64,000 nucleotides of DNA from positions 161,872 through 225,871 of the forward strand of contig JACOUQ010000003.1 of assembly GCA_016177775.1 (NCBI GenBank), read 5' to 3'. A program made the translations under genes and the position numbers. Shown in pieces: positions 1 to 9,754 of this stretch (positions within the stretch are counted from its first letter, which is position 1; each line of letters begins with the position of its first letter). Source of the stretch: Geobacter sp. (GTDB taxonomy: Bacteria > Desulfobacterota > Desulfuromonadia > Geobacterales > Geobacteraceae). The notes under the pieces are model-generated. The model did not search any database and was not told the origin of the DNA. It saw only the letters and a list, made by a program, of their open reading frames with translations.

Positions 1-1261
1 TGACCTGCTCAGCATTCAATGGTGGACGTGTTATAAAGACGCCATTCGGACATTGCACGGAATCATCATGGGCAACTACGATGTGTGCTTGAGGAGCTGT
101 AGTTTTGAACTCTTCCCAGAACATGTTGAAACATTCTGGGTGATTTTGCGGTTTTGATAATTCGTAAGAGCGAGTCAAAATCTGCCAAAACTGAATATGG
201 CCCAGTTTCTGAAAAAGAGCTTCCGGATCACGGGCAAGCTCGGCTGCTGCGGCGCCGATAAGCATTTCATTCCATGCCTGCTCGTGTTGATATCCGGCGA
301 AAATTACCGCCTTGCGATCTGATTCAGGGAAAAAATCAGCATTAATATGCAATGGCAAGCCTGTTGGCTGCTCAGTTGGAAGAAATGCATACAGCAATCC
401 ATCATTCAATGGTTCAGGATCGATACGCAATCCAATACTGATTTTTGTACCTCTTCCCAGCGCTTCAAGCCGGGGATGGCTCTCATAAAGTTCTTCCGCT
501 ATTTCTTCTGCATCGGTACGGAGTATGAGCCATTTTTCAACTTCTTCACCAGGACGGAAGCTGATCGTCAGATCAGCGCCATCTCCTCTGTCAAGGTCAC
601 ACGCCAGCAGCAATTTCCCATCTTTACGGACTTCTGCTTTCGTCACATACCGTAGGAACAGCAAACTTTTCCGCAGTATTTTCTGAATGTCTTTTACCAA
701 CTGGTCAATATGAGCTGCACTGACATGCGAAACTCCTAGAGCTAAACGAGCTTCTGTATTGGGATTGCTTGCCCACGGCAAGAAGAATGTAGTCCCAACG
801 GCCTGATTATCAGGCTCGACGAACCATTGTCCAGATTCAGGGTGCAGCGTGAGCTTGATGCCAGAAGAGTGGATCTGTGGATGGTCGGTAATCTGGTAGG
901 TTGAGACAAAGCCGATACCGAAACGCCCGATGTTTTCGCTGTGAGTCAGTTTCCCGCCGCTTCCGACATCAACGATGCGGTGGTAATCGCAACTGTAGTC
1001 ACTCTCGTTTTGGATAAATTTACATGGGCGCTTTTTTAGGTCGCCACAATAGGTAAACTGGCCGCTATTGGTTACAACAAGGCCTTTATCAGTTATATCA
1101 AAAATGATTTTCTCGGCTCTGGCATCATCAGCGTTCTGGATTAATTCCAACGCCATAACATCGAAGCCCTGTAATCCGGCAAGGTGACTTCTAATGTTTC
1201 CGAGTAGGTTTGCAGTGTATGAACCGCTTATTTGGTTTATTGGCTGGGGCGAAGTTGTCAT
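1..1261 (-). CDS. Sacsin/HSP90-like GHKL ATPase, partial
   Basis: The 3' part is cut off by the left edge; about 420 codons are visible. The start is the ATG at 1259-1261. Residues about 38-44 read ELIQNADDA, the ATP-binding signature of the sacsin/HSP90-like GHKL fold, and a GRFGIGF glycine motif follows near residue 115 as the ATP lid. Such proteins are large ATPases, often found in bacterial defence islands, but their substrate is generally unknown. The gene follows the YhaN-like gene in the same direction after 129 bp, and that gap contains no obvious terminator. The ATPase fold is well supported. A defence role is inferred from the neighbourhood alone, and the effector part of the protein, if any, lies outside the window. 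Confidence 0.8.
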   Translation of the reverse strand, partial: MTTSPQPINQISGSYTANLLGNIRSHLAGLQGFDVMALELIQNADDARAEKIIFDITDKGLVVTNSGQFTYCGDLKKRPCKFIQNESDYSCDYHRIVDVGSGGKLTHSENIGRFGIGFVSTYQITDHPQIHSSGIKLTLHPESGQWFVEPDNQAVGTTFFLPWASNPNTEARLALGVSHVSAAHIDQLVKDIQKILRKSLLFLRYVTKAEVRKDGKLLLACDLDRGDGADLTISFRPGEEVEKWLILRTDAEEIAEELYESHPRLEALGRGTKISIGLRIDPEPLNDGLLYAFLPTEQPTGLPLHINADFFPESDRKAVIFAGYQHEQAWNEMLIGAAAAELARDPEALFQKLGHIQFWQILTRSYELSKPQNHPECFNMFWEEFKTTAPQAHIVVAHDDSVQCPNGVFITRPPLNAEQV

Positions 1262-1390
1262 ATTTCGAATCCTGATTTAATAATATATTGATTCTATGGT
1301 ATTGGGAGGCTTGATCTATGATGTGGTGTAACCTACCAAATCATTCATCATCATGATAACTCATTATTGTGAACTTCCCCCGCTCCCAAG

Positions 1391-4300
1391 TTACAGTTGA
1401 TGAATAAACACCTTGTCTTTCAAGTTCAGGGATTGAGCCGCTTCCCGTATCTGACCATGGTGCGTAAACAGAATCACCTGGGTCTTTTCGGCAAGAGCTG
1501 CCAAGGACTGCAAGGTAGCGAGTGAACGTTCGTCATCGAAATTGATCAGGATGTCGTCAACAATGAACGGCATCGGTTCGCTGGTCTTAACGCGCCATTC
1601 AAGAGTAGCAAGTCGTAAGGCCAAGTAGAGCTGGTCACGCGTACCGGAACTCATACCTTCGACCTGTATCCATGCGCCATTAGGCCGGACACCGATCAGT
1701 ATCGGTTGTTCATGATCGTCACTGTCGGTGCGTAAACTAGCAAATGAACCAAGTGTCAGTTCGTGAAAGTAGCGGGAGGCGATTTTGAGGACAGGGTCCT
1801 GGTTTTCAGCCCGATAACGTTCGATTTCTTCGCGAAGTATCTTCGTGGCCAGCTTTACTCGGATATAGTGCTCCGTGAGCCGGCGAATCTTCGCCAATGC
1901 CTGTTGAGAGGCATCAGCCAATTCCGCCGCTTTGCCACTGCCGTCCATTCGCGCCAGTTCGTTTTTCTCCCGGCCGATGGTTTCAGATAACTGTAAAATT
2001 TCAGGATCAATTCTCACATCGATTTCGTTTGCCAGGCTCTCTATTCGACCCGGCAGATCGTCCGGGTCTATTTCCTGGGCCTGTTCTTCGAGATCAGAGA
2101 GGGAAAGACCTTCTGATATACTGGCGAGGGTCTCTTCGATATCCTCCAGCTTTTCCTTGAATTTTAGTAATTCTCCAGAGCGCCGTTCCGCCTCATTGAG
2201 TTGCTCCTCCGTCTCGCTACCGGCCAGTTGTCGCAGAGCTGCAATTTGTTCATCAATCCCAGACAAACGGGTTCGAGCTGCGAGGATAGAAATGTTCAGC
2301 GCGTCGATCTCTGCTGTATACTGCTGTACTAACGCCTGATCCTGACTGGCCTTGCCTAGAAGGATTTTCAATTGCGAGACAACCTGAGGGGCATCTGTGT
2401 CTGAGATATCTGGAGCAACTTCTTTGACCAGTGCCAGGACTGACTCCTCAAACTTTAGGGAGTCTCGGTCGATACCTTCGATCCGCTTGCGGAAATCATC
2501 TGCCTCTTTAAGCTTATCAAAGCAACTTTGCAGCGTTTCGATGAAGTCAATAGCCTCGGCCGGGATGGTCTTGCTCTCAATTCCGAGCGGGGCTACAGCA
2601 TTTTCCCACAGAGCCTGCCACTGTTTTAGTTCATCAGCAGCATCATCGCGGTCTTGACATGCGGCTTCCTGAGCGCTTTCCAGATCGCTTCGTTTGCCTT
2701 CCAGCGCTTCACACCGAGATTGTTCGTTTTGTAATCTGTGTAAAAGATCTTCGGCACACTGTAAGGGTGACGAGAGGTCCTCTCCTGGGAATTCACTCTG
2801 TTCTCCTAGCACAGCTAGCTCAGCAATAAGAATTGCACGAAGTTCGGATCGTTTAGTTCCTCGATCCGCAATATCCCTGGCAATCTTGTCTGCTTCCTCT
2901 ACCTGAAAACGGAGTTTTTCAAAATTATTGAGCCATGCTTGCATCTCACGTGGGGGTAACGGAGTAATGGTGCAAGGTGTCCACAGCTCTTGCCAGCGTC
3001 GAGAGGCATCATGCAATGCTGAGTCGCTCTTCTCCTGTTGTGTATTCAACTCAAGCAGGCGATTTTCGATTGCTTTGGCTCGCGCTTTAAGTGATGCGTG
3101 TTTCTGGACCCGATCAGCCTCCCGATACATACGGTCTGCTGTCTGATCCGAGATGCCCACCATCTTTTCATAAGCATCAGGCAGTGGTTGTTCTGGATCG
3201 TAGTCACGGCTTTCAGTGGAGACATCTTCTCCCTTTTCCCATTGCCTCCGTAATAACTGCCAGCCATGCTCACGCCTCCCCCGATACTGGGTTAGCTCCT
3301 CTTCAGTGGGCACCTCAGCAGCAAATTCAATTTCATGAAGCTGCTCAGTAAGCTGGGTTAGCTCAATTTCCAGCTGCTCGCGATCAGATAGTAACTGCCG
3401 GTCATTATCAGTATAGGAACGAAATTCTTCTTCAAAGCGGTGCACAGTTTCTGGTAAGGGGATCGCCAGTTGCCCCACCATTTCCAATGGGCCACTCCAG
3501 AGCCCGAGACGTTGCAAAGCTTCGTTACAGCTCTTCTGCGCACGCTCAAAACTTTGTCGCTTCGTCGTTATCTCGCCATCCAGATCGCCAACCTTCTGAA
3601 CGAGCATTACCGATTGAGATAGTTTTTTGATGTCAGCAACCTGAGTCAGTAGTTGGCACTCAGTCTGAATCTTTTCAAGCTCTTTAGAGGTAGACTGGAC
3701 CTGGCGCTCTGCCTTATGCAGGCTCAGAATAAGGGCTTCTTGTTTGGTACCCAAGGTTTGAATGGTTTTTCTTTTCGCCAGGCTTGGGCGTAATACTTCA
3801 ACATCGTTAATTGTCAGCTCCGGTCTAATCTGTTTCAGCAGATTAGCCGCTTCAGTGCGGAAACCGATCCTCCGTCCCTCCAGCTGAGGACGGTCAACTT
3901 TAGCTTTACGGTACTGACCGAGTTCCTGGTGTAGTGCCTCAACAGCATCGATATGATCAAGAAGACACTGATTAAATGAGATGGCGTTTCGTTTATCTTC
4001 GAGATCTTGCAACCGGCTGTTATCAGTTTCGAAATTGTTTCTGGTATCGTGCTCCTGTTGTTCCAGCTCTCTGCGACGGTCACCAAAATCGGCAGGGAGT
4101 ACAACTACATCACCAAGCTCTGCCAGTTTATCAAGAATGTTCCTACGTTGACCCAGGTAAGGCAATGCCTGCTTCAAGCGCTCTAGTTGCCTTTTCTCCC
4201 TAGTCAGCTTACAACGCAACTCATTGACACCTCCCAGCTTCTTCACCGCATCGTCGAGTGCTCGCTGATGGTCCTGCCATTCGCGGCTCGAAAGCGTCAC

Positions 4301-4894
4301 CTGTTTCAGTTGCGACTGTAAGTCTTTGTATTGGGTCACGAGCGCTGTTATTGCCTGACTTGACCCCCGCGGTCGGAAAAGATTATCTCCTTCAGCTTCC
4401 AACTCATCCACTATGGTTTTCAGAGAAGCCAGACCGGTTCCAGCAGCGAACAGAGCCTGTCCTACTTCACCTTGTTGATCCAGTATCCCTTGTCCACCCT
4501 TAATCAAAGTCTCATGGTTAATTCCGTACAAAGTCGTGAAGAGATCCTGTTCGAGGCCATGCAAAAAAGGATATAGAAGGGCGGGGTCAAGAGGGTTATC
4601 GTGTTCGTCAAAGAGGCTGTTCTTGTTTTTCTTGCGACGGGCGAAAGCAAGCTCACTGCCGTCAGATCCTTGGAGGCACCCCTTCACCAGGAGTTGATCA
4701 TATGAATGCAGGAAATTATCACCGGAACGAGCGGGGAACCCGAAGAAAAGAGCTTGCAGCGCCCTCAAGGAACTACTCTTCCCGGCTTCATTGCAGCCGT
4801 ACACTACATGCAGGCCAGGCAGGTCGGAAGAAAAATCGAGGATTCGATCTGTGAAATGTCCAAAAGCCTTCAGCTCCAGCCGTTTAATTCGCAT
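1391..4894 (-). CDS. YhaN/SbcC-like SMC-type ATPase
   Basis: A protein of about 1167 residues. It has an N-terminal P-loop GCNEAGKS (residues about 33-40), a very long central coiled coil rich in E, Q, K and R, and a C-terminal half-domain with an SSGTRDQLYLALR ABC signature and the Walker B stretch FIVDDILINFDDER, followed by FTHHGQ. This is the split-head layout of Rad50/SbcC/YhaN proteins. The chosen ATG (4892-4894) sits inside the end of the nuclease gene and has GGAGG 5 bases upstream; an upstream in-frame start would overlap that gene further. The two overlap by 11 bp, so they are translationally coupled and probably form an SbcCD-like complex acting on DNA ends. Whether it repairs host DNA or attacks invading DNA cannot be told from sequence. 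Confidence 0.85.
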   Translation of the reverse strand: MRIKRLELKAFGHFTDRILDFSSDLPGLHVVYGCNEAGKSSSLRALQALFFGFPARSGDNFLHSYDQLLVKGCLQGSDGSELAFARRKKNKNSLFDEHDNPLDPALLYPFLHGLEQDLFTTLYGINHETLIKGGQGILDQQGEVGQALFAAGTGLASLKTIVDELEAEGDNLFRPRGSSQAITALVTQYKDLQSQLKQVTLSSREWQDHQRALDDAVKKLGGVNELRCKLTREKRQLERLKQALPYLGQRRNILDKLAELGDVVVLPADFGDRRRELEQQEHDTRNNFETDNSRLQDLEDKRNAISFNQCLLDHIDAVEALHQELGQYRKAKVDRPQLEGRRIGFRTEAANLLKQIRPELTINDVEVLRPSLAKRKTIQTLGTKQEALILSLHKAERQVQSTSKELEKIQTECQLLTQVADIKKLSQSVMLVQKVGDLDGEITTKRQSFERAQKSCNEALQRLGLWSGPLEMVGQLAIPLPETVHRFEEEFRSYTDNDRQLLSDREQLEIELTQLTEQLHEIEFAAEVPTEEELTQYRGRREHGWQLLRRQWEKGEDVSTESRDYDPEQPLPDAYEKMVGISDQTADRMYREADRVQKHASLKARAKAIENRLLELNTQQEKSDSALHDASRRWQELWTPCTITPLPPREMQAWLNNFEKLRFQVEEADKIARDIADRGTKRSELRAILIAELAVLGEQSEFPGEDLSSPLQCAEDLLHRLQNEQSRCEALEGKRSDLESAQEAACQDRDDAADELKQWQALWENAVAPLGIESKTIPAEAIDFIETLQSCFDKLKEADDFRKRIEGIDRDSLKFEESVLALVKEVAPDISDTDAPQVVSQLKILLGKASQDQALVQQYTAEIDALNISILAARTRLSGIDEQIAALRQLAGSETEEQLNEAERRSGELLKFKEKLEDIEETLASISEGLSLSDLEEQAQEIDPDDLPGRIESLANEIDVRIDPEILQLSETIGREKNELARMDGSGKAAELADASQQALAKIRRLTEHYIRVKLATKILREEIERYRAENQDPVLKIASRYFHELTLGSFASLRTDSDDHEQPILIGVRPNGAWIQVEGMSSGTRDQLYLALRLATLEWRVKTSEPMPFIVDDILINFDDERSLATLQSLAALAEKTQVILFTHHGQIREAAQSLNLKDKVFIHQL

Positions 4895-6143
4895 GGCGAC
4901 CTCCCTGCTGGATCTTGGCTGTGAGTAGATCTTTGACCTCATCACGTAAAAGAGCAATTTCCTCTTCACCTGGCGCGAAGGGATCATCCTCAATTAATAG
5001 ATCAGGTGGCAGCTTACTGCGTAATTGTTCGAAATCCGGGAGCAGGTCAAGCAGGCGTGATGTGTTAAACTCAATTCCTTCAACTGACTTCTGGAGGGCG
5101 GCTAGTGGGGAGTCATCGGCAAACTTTTCGCTGATTTGCTGTTCCTTACGTGTATCGAATACAATTTTTTCGAGCCATACATCACCAAGGCTGGCAGCTA
5201 CAGCTCGCAACTCTTCCTGCCAGTGAGCTGCATGATCATGCAGTTTACCGTGAAGAGTGGTAATCCCTTCCAGAGTAAGACGAACTACTAGCGGGCGTCC
5301 ATCTGACTGCTCCCGTTCAGATTCGAAGGTTTCCCGAATCAGCTCAAGCAAGGACTCGGGCTTATCACATTCAGCGAGATCAACTCGACATCGGGACCAA
5401 CGCAGGACATCTAACTCTCTCGACTCCACCGATATTACCTGGTTTTCCTCGACTGTCACCAAAGTACAGCCTTTTACACCAGTCTCGCGGATGTGCCTCC
5501 CTTGAATATTCCCTGGAAAAACAACCCAAGGATCAGTGGAAATCTCTTCCCGTTGATGTACATGCCCCAGAGCCCAATACTGGTACCCTTTAGAACGGAG
5601 TGCATCGAGAGAGCAGGGAGCGTAATTCTCATGACCAGGACGGCCGTTCAGGCTGGTGTGAAGCAGCCCTATGTTAAAGAGGCTGGCTTTACCTTGCGGA
5701 TAATTCTGGGTCAGGTCCTCTGAAACAACCCGAGAAGAAAAACTTTGTCCATGAATGGCTACGCCAAGGTTCTCAAGAAAACGCGTTTCGGTTTTTTTGT
5801 GGGAAAATAGGGTGACGTTGTCGGGAAGGTTCAGGGCACGGGTGATTTGGCTGGCTGCATCATGGTTACCTGAGACCATGAAGACGGGTATGCCGGCATC
5901 TCTCAGACGACCCATACGGTTCACAAAATAGATGCCGGTGTTATAGTCCTTCCATTCACCATCATAGAGATCACCGGCTAAGAGAACGAAGGCCACTTCC
6001 TCATCAATGGCTAAGTCGATAAGGTTGTCAAATGCCCTCCTAGCAGCGTTTCTTATCTGCTCCACAGGTGCATCCGGGTAGACTTCGAGTCCCTTTAAAG
6101 GGCTGTCGAGGTGGATGTCGGCAGCATGTATAAACGTGAACAT
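4884..6143 (-). CDS. YhaO/SbcD-like metallophosphoesterase (DNA exonuclease)
   Basis: About 419 residues with the calcineurin-like phosphoesterase motifs in order: ADIHLD (residues 8-13), LLAGDLYDG, VSGNHD, and later GLLHTS and GHVHQRE. These supply the two-metal site seen in Mre11/SbcD nucleases. The start at 6143 was chosen because AAGGAGGAG lies 6 bases upstream; a longer frame begins at 6167 without such a site. It is the nuclease partner of the overlapping YhaN-like ATPase downstream. Its position directly behind a CBASS pair and a BREX operon suggests a role in the same defence island, but a housekeeping repair role cannot be excluded. Confidence 0.85.
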   Translation of the reverse strand: MFTFIHAADIHLDSPLKGLEVYPDAPVEQIRNAARRAFDNLIDLAIDEEVAFVLLAGDLYDGEWKDYNTGIYFVNRMGRLRDAGIPVFMVSGNHDAASQITRALNLPDNVTLFSHKKTETRFLENLGVAIHGQSFSSRVVSEDLTQNYPQGKASLFNIGLLHTSLNGRPGHENYAPCSLDALRSKGYQYWALGHVHQREEISTDPWVVFPGNIQGRHIRETGVKGCTLVTVEENQVISVESRELDVLRWSRCRVDLAECDKPESLLELIRETFESEREQSDGRPLVVRLTLEGITTLHGKLHDHAAHWQEELRAVAASLGDVWLEKIVFDTRKEQQISEKFADDSPLAALQKSVEGIEFNTSRLLDLLPDFEQLRSKLPPDLLIEDDPFAPGEEEIALLRDEVKDLLTAKIQQGGRHAN

Positions 6144-6184
6144 GAAGCTCCTCCTTAGAGAGGGCAATCTGATTAATTCACCCT

Positions 6185-6769
6185 CTACAACTCATTCCTA
6201 GTCCTTAGCTGCTTAGGAAGCATTTTATTCAATTCCTCATCGGTGAAATATAGTTCCTCATCCGCTTTTAATGCTTTTTGCGCTGCTTCATAAGCTTTGG
6301 AAGATGTTCGAGGTGCATTTTTATAGATATCCTCCAGTGCCTCGTTTACACGATCACGCTCGATACGGACTTCCTCGATTGGACGGCTGTCATTCATATC
6401 AACAAGAAGACTGAGAAGTTGCTCACGTATTCCCCATAACTTTGAAGCGACAACTGTATGCTTTTGGGCCTGTTCTCCCAAACTAGCCTCCTTGAAATAC
6501 AAGGTTAAGCCGAGCAAAATAGTTGAAAGCAAAGCACCTGTGATGGTCGCAGGTTTTGAATCACCAAGTACAGCGAGTATCAAGCTACCTGTCGCCAGTG
6601 CAGAGAGTGAAATTTCGATTGTCTTAATAATTCGATATCTTTGCACGTAGCAGTCCGCCATCTTCTCATGTGTTTTATGAGTGTATGCAGCGCGGCCGTA
6701 CATCTCTCTTAGCTGGCTTTCCAGTGTCTTTGTGTGTTCTTTAACTTCACGCTGGGTAGCTGTTTCCAT
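6185..6769 (-). CDS. SLATT-domain 2TM membrane effector (CBASS effector)
   Basis: A 194-residue protein with two adjacent hydrophobic helices (about residues 55-95) flanked by charged helical segments, matching the SLATT fold (SMODS- and SLOG-associating two-transmembrane domain). The start at 6769 overlaps the last 23 bases of the CD-NTase gene and has GGGAG 5 bases upstream, so the pair is translationally coupled. In CBASS systems, 2TM SLATT proteins are thought to disrupt the inner membrane when bound by the cyclic nucleotide made by the neighbouring CD-NTase, killing the infected cell. The domain and pairing are read from sequence; the killing mechanism is inferred from the family. Confidence 0.8.
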   Translation of the reverse strand: METATQREVKEHTKTLESQLREMYGRAAYTHKTHEKMADCYVQRYRIIKTIEISLSALATGSLILAVLGDSKPATITGALLSTILLGLTLYFKEASLGEQAQKHTVVASKLWGIREQLLSLLVDMNDSRPIEEVRIERDRVNEALEDIYKNAPRTSSKAYEAAQKALKADEELYFTDEELNKMLPKQLRTRNEL

Positions 6770-7628
6770 AAATCTCCCGATATTTTTGCTTTGCCGACCA
6801 CTCATGGCCGTTACTCTGAAAGGCAATAGCTTCGAGAGCACGAAGCTCAGCCTGACGGGCCTTGTATTCGAATGAACCGCCTCGATAAACGTACGAATTA
6901 CTTCCAGGTGCAAGCCAATAGGTCTGTGTACTGCTTTGCCCTGCAAGAAAGTTAAAAAAGTCTCGCGTCAAATAATCGTAATAAAGATATGACTTGTCTC
7001 GATGCGCCCAGCTGGCTATGAACTGAAAAGCGAGGGTGTCTATAAGCATCCCGTTCATGGGCACGCTGTTTTGGTCGCGCCAAGCTCGCGCCATGCGCCC
7101 GAGTTGTACCAAATTGCCATTACATTCAGTATTACGTTTGGAGAATGCTTCTATTTCTTCTTTTGGCTTGCAAGCTTTCCACGAACCGCCATTATTTGAG
7201 TCTGCAAACGTGTAACCGCCACTATCGTTTAAAAATGCTGGCAATACTTCGAATCTGATATTATCCGTAAATGCGATAACAACTACTTGGCCGTCTCCCG
7301 CAACACTTGATGACGGATACGTTTTCTGAAGGGATGCTCGAACTGCACTCAGTAGTGATGACTGTTTATTACCGCTATAAGAGTTGTACTGCGCATAGGT
7401 CGAGTAAGGTAACACATAAAGTAAGTCGATATCACTGACGGTAGGTATCGCTGAGTTTCTTCCATACGACCCTGCATAGAATCTGTTCGCAGTTTTTGAG
7501 TCTAGCTCTCTGAAATCAGCGTTAAGCTGCCCAACAATGCGGCCAGTACGACTTGAAATTGACGAACGTAGGTCAGTGCTGATCCGTAACGCAGAGCAAA
7601 AGCTCGAAAACCAATCCCCTACACCCAT
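6747..7628 (-). CDS. CD-NTase (SMODS cyclic oligonucleotide synthase)
   Basis: A 293-residue nucleotidyltransferase. The active-site GS motif is at residues 53-54 (AGSYGR), the catalytic DxD at 66-68 (SDIDLL), and the third acidic residue is probably E127 in IRFEVLP. This is the SMODS/CD-NTase arrangement; the enzyme is expected to make a cyclic di- or oligonucleotide signal on phage infection, but the base specificity cannot be read. It sits 68 bp behind brxL on the same strand and overlaps the SLATT effector gene. No Cap2/Cap3 ubiquitin-like genes or HORMA/TRIP13 genes are present, so this is a minimal two-gene (type I-like) CBASS. Confidence 0.85.
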   Translation of the reverse strand: MGVGDWFSSFCSALRISTDLRSSISSRTGRIVGQLNADFRELDSKTANRFYAGSYGRNSAIPTVSDIDLLYVLPYSTYAQYNSYSGNKQSSLLSAVRASLQKTYPSSSVAGDGQVVVIAFTDNIRFEVLPAFLNDSGGYTFADSNNGGSWKACKPKEEIEAFSKRNTECNGNLVQLGRMARAWRDQNSVPMNGMLIDTLAFQFIASWAHRDKSYLYYDYLTRDFFNFLAGQSSTQTYWLAPGSNSYVYRGGSFEYKARQAELRALEAIAFQSNGHEWSAKQKYREIYGNSYPA

Positions 7629-7696
7629 AATACTTTTAACCTCTCATGTTGTTAACGATTACTCGTACTTAAAGCTATACCACCCCAAAGGTCGGA

Positions 7697-9754
7697 TTAT
7701 TCCTCCAACGCCTTGAACACCGCATCCGCAGAATCCCGATAGAACTCGATACTGATCTTCGTCCAGAGATCATCCGGCAGGTCATTCAGTTGCCGGCGGG
7801 AGGACACAGGCATCAATAGAGTCTGGGCCTGCTTGTCAATCGCCAGTTCCGCGATGCTGACTGCATTCGGAATCATCTCGGTCGATCCGCCGAGGTTGAG
7901 CGCACCGACGATGATCGTACCGCCACGAGTGTTCCTGCCAAGCAATGAGCCGCAGAGAGCAACAAGGATAGGTAGTCCCAGGCCTGTTCCACTCTTGTCG
8001 GCATCCATGGCCCGCATCTGGATAGAGAACTCCTCTTCACGGGGGTTACGGTCACCGACAAGTTCTTTTGATCTGGCATAGAGATTCTGCTCACCCACCC
8101 GGACGCTCTCCCGGAATGCAGGTGGTGTCGGCTGGTTGAGAATCTTCACCCCACTGCCGGGGCCGCAAGTAACTTCTATACGGTAAAGCCCGGCGCCAGT
8201 TTCGGGACTCCCCGGACTGACCGCCCAGACCTGCCCTGGTGGCAGTGGATCGCTTTCAAGTGCTTCATCGCTGTGCAATTCCGGCGTTGATACGAACTGC
8301 TCTATCCCTTCAGCCCCGAAAATGTAGCTGAAATGGGTATTGCGGAATTCGCTCTTGAATACCCTTTTCTGCTGCTCCTTCACCCGGCGGCGGGATTCCA
8401 GGGCCAGCCGGACGACCCATTCCAGGTCCTCATCGGATACCGGCATTTCTGGATCAGGGAAAAGGAGCTTAACCAGACCGCTTACCGTCTTGTTCACCGC
8501 TTCGATATCCCGGCCACTCAGAGCACCTCCAAGGTGGACACGCCCCTGCATAACCGATACGCGATTACTCATCCGCAGCCGGCTCCAGCACTCACTGATA
8601 AAATCACTTACCAGACCGAAGTGATCGGTCAGATGCTCGCCAGGATTCAATTTCGGGAAATCCCATCCAGGGACAAAAGCATGGAGCCGGTCCATAAACG
8701 CCGTGTCATTGCGCATTTCCGGCGGTAGCGGCCCGAGCAGGTGGCTGATTTTCTGCTGCTGCTCCACATCTACGTCAAAGTTGCCGACCATGACAAGACT
8801 GCCGTCGGCCCGGATGTTCTCCTTACCGCGGCTGAACTGCCCAGAGGCCATATACCCTTTCATGATGTTGACCCCGTCTTTCTGGTCGAAGGAAATCCCG
8901 GACACCTCATCAAAGCAGACGACATCGTACTGGCAGACCAAACCGCGCTGGCCGCTGGCATTGTTCACGAACATCTTGGCGACGGTTGCCTTGCCGCCGG
9001 AGATAAGATGGGCGTTCGGTGAAATCTGCTGAAACAGATGGCTCTTGCCGGTACCGCGGGGGCCAAGTTCCACCAGGTTATAATTGCGCTCCACAAAGGG
9101 GATCATCCGGAGCAGGATGACCTTTTTCGCCCGTTCAGTGAATGCAGCCGGCTCCAGACCGATTGACCGGATCATGAAGTCCATCCATTCTGCCGTGGTA
9201 AATGACCGCCGTGCCTTGGCAAAAATATCCAGCAGGTCGGACTTGGACATCTGGATAGGTCGCAGTCCGTCGATCTTGAAAGGACGTCCCCCCTGCTGCT
9301 GGGCAATGATCCCGTCATAGCTAAGGGTCACCTCGGCATAGAAGCCGTCGGTCAGCATCCGCTCGTTCTCCGTTACCATGGCGTCATCGATGCGGACATC
9401 TTTCAGGGTAAGGCTGGGCAACTCGGCCAGGTAACAATCGTTCTTTGCATCCAGGCGTGCTTTGACAATATCGATAATCTTGACCGATCCCTGCTCCTTG
9501 GCGCGGGCCTTGAACAGCTCCTCCTCGCCAGTGCGAACTGTCCTGTCCTTGAGCTGCTTCTCCACTATCTGCAGCCCCTCGGCAATCTCGCCTTCATCCA
9601 CACTGGCGCAATACCGCCCCAGCAGGAATTCGACCACGTAAGTCGGCACCGGATACTGGCGGGAATACTGCCGCACCAGATCCTTGCGAACCAGAAAGCC
9701 GTCAAATACTGCCGCCGCCTGCTTATCGAGATTATCCATCTGTATAGTGTTCAT
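7697..9754 (-). CDS. brxL: BREX protein BrxL, AAA+ ATPase with Lon-like domain
   Basis: 685 residues. The AAA+ module has Walker A GPRGTGKSH (231-239) and Walker B VVCFDE (278-283). The C-terminal region contains SGTGLGLPILVALCGSLLGR and then NLGGS, as in Lon-type protease domains. BrxL is the last gene of type 1 BREX operons and forms a DNA-binding AAA+ ring needed for phage exclusion. The start overlaps the pglZ stop by 4 bp (ATGA type). The canonical Lon catalytic serine is not obvious in the GTGLG loop, consistent with BrxL acting as a DNA motor rather than a protease. Confidence 0.92.
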   Translation of the reverse strand: MNTIQMDNLDKQAAAVFDGFLVRKDLVRQYSRQYPVPTYVVEFLLGRYCASVDEGEIAEGLQIVEKQLKDRTVRTGEEELFKARAKEQGSVKIIDIVKARLDAKNDCYLAELPSLTLKDVRIDDAMVTENERMLTDGFYAEVTLSYDGIIAQQQGGRPFKIDGLRPIQMSKSDLLDIFAKARRSFTTAEWMDFMIRSIGLEPAAFTERAKKVILLRMIPFVERNYNLVELGPRGTGKSHLFQQISPNAHLISGGKATVAKMFVNNASGQRGLVCQYDVVCFDEVSGISFDQKDGVNIMKGYMASGQFSRGKENIRADGSLVMVGNFDVDVEQQQKISHLLGPLPPEMRNDTAFMDRLHAFVPGWDFPKLNPGEHLTDHFGLVSDFISECWSRLRMSNRVSVMQGRVHLGGALSGRDIEAVNKTVSGLVKLLFPDPEMPVSDEDLEWVVRLALESRRRVKEQQKRVFKSEFRNTHFSYIFGAEGIEQFVSTPELHSDEALESDPLPPGQVWAVSPGSPETGAGLYRIEVTCGPGSGVKILNQPTPPAFRESVRVGEQNLYARSKELVGDRNPREEEFSIQMRAMDADKSGTGLGLPILVALCGSLLGRNTRGGTIIVGALNLGGSTEMIPNAVSIAELAIDKQAQTLLMPVSSRRQLNDLPDDLWTKISIEFYRDSADAVFKALEE

